Part shown: positions 7,520 through 9,610 of the stretch, piece by piece | How the letters are laid out: each line of letters opens with the position of its first letter | Position numbering within the stretch: the first letter of the stretch is position 1 | Assembly: GCA_043101835.1 (NCBI GenBank) | Contig: JBICHM010000154.1 | Location: forward strand, 1 to 9,610 | Direction of reading: 5' to 3' | Length of the DNA stretch: 9,610 nucleotides | Origin: JBICHM01 sp043101835 | GTDB taxonomy: Bacteria > Planctomycetota > Phycisphaerae > Phycisphaerales > UBA1924 | Notes under the pieces: generated by a model | The model's input: only the letters and a program-made list of their open reading frames with translations | What the model was told of the DNA's origin: nothing | Databases searched by the model: none | Program-made: the position numbers and the translations under genes

Positions 7520-7536
7520 GGACGGGCGCCCGGTCC
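7520..7536 (+). repeat. Small hairpin in the sigma-gene leader
   Basis: GGACGG and CCGGTCC can pair around a GCGC loop with one bulged G. The sequence CCCGGTCCG at 7529-7537, which overlaps the 3' arm, is repeated exactly at 7581-7589 just before the ribosome binding site. The rest of the leader (7502-7611) shows no further structure that I can support. Confidence 0.3.
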
Positions 7537-7599
7537 GACAACGCGGCTGACTCACTTCCGAGACAGCCCGTTTCGTGCAACCCGGTCCGCGTGATGGTC

Positions 7600-7605
7600 A
7601 AGGAG
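7600..7605 (+). promoter_or_regulatory. Ribosome binding site that fixes the sigma factor start
   Basis: AAGGAG lies 6 nt before the ATG at 7612. This favours that ATG over the in-frame GTG 7591 and ATG 7594, which lie upstream of the site and have no equivalent of their own. Confidence 0.85.
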
Positions 7606-7611
7606 CCGACC

Positions 7612-8502
7612 ATGCCGAGCACGAAGTCACAGCCCAAGTCTGTTTCCACCAAGAAGAAATCGTCGCGCGCCGGCGGAAAGAAGTCCGCTGCGCCCACCGA
7701 TCCGGCCGCGCTCTCGCCGGCCGAGCTCGAGGCGATGAACATCGTGGATGTCTGGAAGGTCTACCAGGTGGACCGGCCCCAGAACATCCGCAACTTCTTC
7801 ATGGAGCGCTTCCTCCCGCTCGTGCGATACAACGCCGAGCGCATCTACGCTCGTCTGCCCGACGAGGTGGATATTGAGGACCTCATGTCCGCCGGCCTCT
7901 TCGGCCTGATGGACGCCATCGACGCGTTCGACCTCGAACGCGGCGTGAAGTTCGAGACCTACTGTGCGCCGCGCATCCGTGGCGCCATCCTCGACGAACT
8001 CCGCTCGATGGACTGGGTTCCCCGTCTTGTTCGTCATCGCACCGCGAAGGTCGATCAGGCCCGCACCAGCCTCACCGCCACGCTCGGGCGCAAGCCGACG
8101 AGCGACGAGATCGCCAAGCGACTCGGCGTTGACGAGGAGGAGTATCGCAAGCTCGAGCGCGACTCCTCCGCGGTCGGCCTCGTCTCGCTGAACCGGCGCT
8201 GCCGCCAGTCCGACGGCAGCCGCGAACTGCGCGAGATCGACGTCATCAATGACGAGACGCAGAGCGACCCGCTCACCGAGACGCAGCGTCGCGACCTGCG
8301 CGACCTGATCACGAAGGGCCTCAGCCGCGCCGAGCGCCTCATCGTCATCCTCTACTACTACGAGCAGATGACCATGAAGGAGATCGGCGCCACCCTCGAC
8401 CTCTCCGAGTCGCGCGTCAGCCAGATGCATTCGAGCATCCTGCTCCGCCTCAAGGCGCAGATGCAGCACCGCGAGCGCGAGTTCGAGGAAGTCGGCGGCT
8501 GA
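7612..8502 (+). CDS. fliA: FliA/WhiG-family sigma factor (flagellar sigma-28 type)
   Basis: This is a group 3 sigma-70-family factor that directs RNA polymerase to late flagellar genes. The 296-residue protein has region 2 at about 60-140, with DLMSAGLFGLMDAIDAFD (region 2.2-2.3) and then GVKFETYCAPRIRGAILDEL and RSMDWVPRLVR (region 2.4-3.0). Region 3 is at about 145-185 (LGRKPTSDEIAKRLGVDEEE). Region 4 is at about 220-285 with the helix-turn-helix TMKEIGATLDLSESRVSQMH. The ATG at 7612 is chosen from AAGGAG 6 nt upstream. It is longer than the roughly 240-residue enterobacterial FliA, mainly through a Lys/Ser-rich N-terminal extension (about 1-45). No anti-sigma FlgM gene is seen nearby. The wording of region 2 resembles planctomycete homologues, from memory. 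Confidence 0.92.
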   Translation: MPSTKSQPKSVSTKKKSSRAGGKKSAAPTDPAALSPAELEAMNIVDVWKVYQVDRPQNIRNFFMERFLPLVRYNAERIYARLPDEVDIEDLMSAGLFGLMDAIDAFDLERGVKFETYCAPRIRGAILDELRSMDWVPRLVRHRTAKVDQARTSLTATLGRKPTSDEIAKRLGVDEEEYRKLERDSSAVGLVSLNRRCRQSDGSRELREIDVINDETQSDPLTETQRRDLRDLITKGLSRAERLIVILYYYEQMTMKEIGATLDLSESRVSQMHSSILLRLKAQMQHREREFEEVGG

Positions 8503-8524
8503 CCCAGCCCCGCTCCGTACGCAG

Positions 8525-8579
8525 GCCGGCCCGGACCGTTCCCACGCGTCGATCGCGACGGGGAGCGATCCGGGCCGGC
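8525..8579 (+). terminator. Long imperfect hairpin, probable terminator after the sigma gene
   Basis: GCCGGCCCGGA (8525-8535) pairs perfectly with TCCGGGCCGGC (8569-8579). After one C/A mismatch, CGTTCCC (8537-8543) pairs with GGGAGCG (8561-8567) with one G-T wobble. The 17-nt loop can itself form CGTCG/CGACG (8547-8551 with 8556-8560). It starts 22 nt after the sigma gene stop. There is no T-run, so it is either a GC-rich terminator of the type without a T-tract, an mRNA-stabilising stem, or a protein site. Confidence 0.55.
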
Positions 8580-8605
8580 TGTCGTCTGCGCCCGCGCGGT
8601 ATCGT
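8579..8605 (+). promoter_or_regulatory. folK: Candidate promoter giving leaderless folK mRNA
   Basis: TATCGT (8600-8605), within GGTATCGTG, is a -10-like element that ends 6 nt before the folK ATG at 8612. Transcription would then begin at or next to the A of the start codon. The -35 is weak (CTGTCG at 8579-8584, 15 nt spacing). No Shine-Dalgarno sequence precedes the ATG, which agrees with leaderless translation. Confidence 0.45.
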
Positions 8606-8611
8606 GTCGCC

Positions 8612-9610
8612 ATGCCCGATCCGCAGCAGCCAGTCCACGCGTGCATCGCCCTCGGCGCCAACCTCGGCGACCGCGACGCCACCATCCACCGCGCACTCGA
8701 CGCCATCGGCCGGACGCCCGGCGTGCGCGTGCTCCGCGTCAGCGCCCTGCACCAGACCGACGCCGTCACGCTCCCCGGCGCCCCCGCGCAGCCCGCCTAT
8801 CGCAACGGCGCGGCAGTCATCGAGACGACGCTCGACGCCGGCGATCTTCTCGAGTCCCTGCTCTCGATCGAACGCGCCCTTGGGCGCGACCGGACGGGCG
8901 CCGATCGCTGGTCGGCGCGAACCATCGATCTCGACCTGCTCTTCTACGCCGACCGCATCATCGACGAGCCGGGGCTGCGCGTGCCGCACCCGCGCCTCCA
9001 TGAACGCCGGTTCGTGCTCGCGCCCCTCGCAGAGGTCGCGCCGGACTGGCGCCACCCTGAGCGGAACCAGACCGTGCGCGCCATGCTGCAGGCGCTCGAC
9101 AGGAGCAGGCCGGTTCGACGCTCGCCGGCGCTTGCCGTAATCACGGCGATCGGCCTGCTCGCGGGGGCGCACGGCGTCTTCGCCCAGGGCGGACCGGTGC
9201 GCGAGCCCGACGCCACGCGCGAGCCGGACGGCGGCGACATCGTGTCGCCCGCGACTGCGCTCGCGCAGGTGCGCGACGCCTATCTCGCGGGTCCGGTCGG
9301 CGAGCGGATCGAACTCGTCGCCCGGTCGAGCGGGCAGGTGCAGCGCGACCGTCTCACACTCCGCATGGCGGCAGGCGCGATCCGAATCGATCTCGACGGC
9401 CTCACCGCGCAGGTAACCGACGATGCGATCACGATTGCGCACGCGACCTCTGGGCGGGCCCATCGTGTCGACGGCGCGCCGCAGGAGGATCGGTTCGCGC
9501 TGCTGGAGCGCGCGCTGCCGCCGCTGCCGCTTCCGCAGCTGACGATCGCGCGTCGCGGCGCGGGGGCGACGGCGCGGGGCGCCCTGTGCCGCGACCACCG
9601 CGGGGTCAGC
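8612..9610 (+). CDS. folK: FolK (HPPK) read in frame into a secreted-type domain; 3' end outside the window
   Basis: HPPK (6-hydroxymethyl-7,8-dihydropterin pyrophosphokinase) transfers pyrophosphate from ATP in folate synthesis. Residues 1 to about 165 form a whole HPPK domain: CIALGANLGDRDATI (11-25) at the N-terminus, then LLESLLSIERALGRDRTG. Next is the signature RWSARTIDLDLL (99-110), in which Asp106 and Asp108 correspond to the metal-binding aspartates. HPRLHERRFVLAPLAEVAP begins at His126. The signature has Ser101 where Gly is usual. Instead of a stop, the frame continues into a basic segment (RSRPVRRS), a hydrophobic helix (about 173-190) and a VFA-type cleavage site after Ala191. About 140 residues with LolA-like strand patterns follow. 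The frame is open to the last base (333 codons). I checked every codon by eye. FolK is certain; the continuation as one protein is not. Confidence 0.8.
   Translation, partial: MPDPQQPVHACIALGANLGDRDATIHRALDAIGRTPGVRVLRVSALHQTDAVTLPGAPAQPAYRNGAAVIETTLDAGDLLESLLSIERALGRDRTGADRWSARTIDLDLLFYADRIIDEPGLRVPHPRLHERRFVLAPLAEVAPDWRHPERNQTVRAMLQALDRSRPVRRSPALAVITAIGLLAGAHGVFAQGGPVREPDATREPDGGDIVSPATALAQVRDAYLAGPVGERIELVARSSGQVQRDRLTLRMAAGAIRIDLDGLTAQVTDDAITIAHATSGRAHRVDGAPQEDRFALLERALPPLPLPQLTIARRGAGATARGALCRDHRGVS
9083..9610 (+). CDS. Possible separate secreted LolA-like protein sharing the folK frame (partial)
   Basis: This is the alternative reading of the 3' part of the folK frame. ATG 9083 (FolK residue 158) would give MLQALDRSRPVRRS, followed by hydrophobic ALAVITAIGLLAGAHG and a cleavage site after VFA. 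That is a textbook Sec signal peptide with charged n-region, h-region and small residues at -3 and -1. The mature part has a Pro/Asp/Arg-rich linker (GGPVREPDATREPDGGD). It continues with TALAQVRDAYLAGP, then alternating strand-like stretches (RIELVARSSG, LTLRMAAGAIRIDLDG, QVTDDAITIAHATSG). These resemble LolA-type or similar periplasmic beta-rich carriers, but the match is weak. There is no Shine-Dalgarno sequence before 9083. The protein runs past the window. Confidence 0.4.
   Translation, partial: MLQALDRSRPVRRSPALAVITAIGLLAGAHGVFAQGGPVREPDATREPDGGDIVSPATALAQVRDAYLAGPVGERIELVARSSGQVQRDRLTLRMAAGAIRIDLDGLTAQVTDDAITIAHATSGRAHRVDGAPQEDRFALLERALPPLPLPQLTIARRGAGATARGALCRDHRGVS

Noticed and set aside
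8604..9140. Open frame of 178 residues overlapping folK in another frame
   Set aside because: Its composition (Ser, Pro, Arg, Thr) is typical of an out-of-frame shadow; the frame starting at 8612 carries all the HPPK motifs.

Overview
The window is one strand (+) of very GC-rich coding DNA (strong G/C bias at third codon positions) from a flagellated bacterium. It reads as the distal part of a flagellar export and assembly operon: the 3' end of fliP, then fliQ, fliR, flhB, flhA, flhF, flhG, a small unrecognised membrane protein, and a fliA/whiG-type sigma factor. After these come folK and the beginning of a secreted-protein domain that runs off the end of the window. The sigma factor wording (a region 2 with DAFDLERGVKFETY and RGAILDELRSMDWVPRLVR), the GC content and the FlhF/FlhG pair fit a planctomycete, probably of the Phycisphaerae type. 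That assignment is my inference from resemblance; no rRNA or other taxonomic marker is present.

Layout. Bases 1-2354 hold the membrane part of the flagellar type III export gate (fliP end, fliQ, fliR) and the substrate-specificity switch protein FlhB. Bases 2382-4550 hold FlhA, the export gate component with the large cytoplasmic ring domain. These genes are 13-31 nt apart and look co-transcribed. A 142-nt gap (4551-4692) with a promoter-like pair and strong hairpins separates flhA from flhF (4693-6051) and flhG (6048-7064), which overlap by 4 nt. FlhF (SRP-type GTPase) and FlhG (MinD-type ATPase) set flagellum position and number. A two-helix membrane protein (7121-7447) follows, then an intrinsic terminator at 7457-7477. 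A promoter-like element at 7468-7495 follows it and would drive the sigma factor gene (7612-8502).

Between the sigma gene and folK (8503-8611) lies a long imperfect hairpin (8525-8579). Next comes a promoter-like TATCGT whose spacing to the folK ATG would give a leaderless mRNA. The most unusual thing in the window is that the folK frame has no stop codon. After a complete-looking HPPK domain (about 165 residues) the same frame continues directly into a classical signal peptide and a periplasmic-type domain and is still open at the last base. This could be a FolK-membrane/periplasmic fusion, two genes sharing a frame with an internal start at 9083, or a sequence error. I see no tRNA, rRNA, CRISPR array, insertion sequence or other mobile element.
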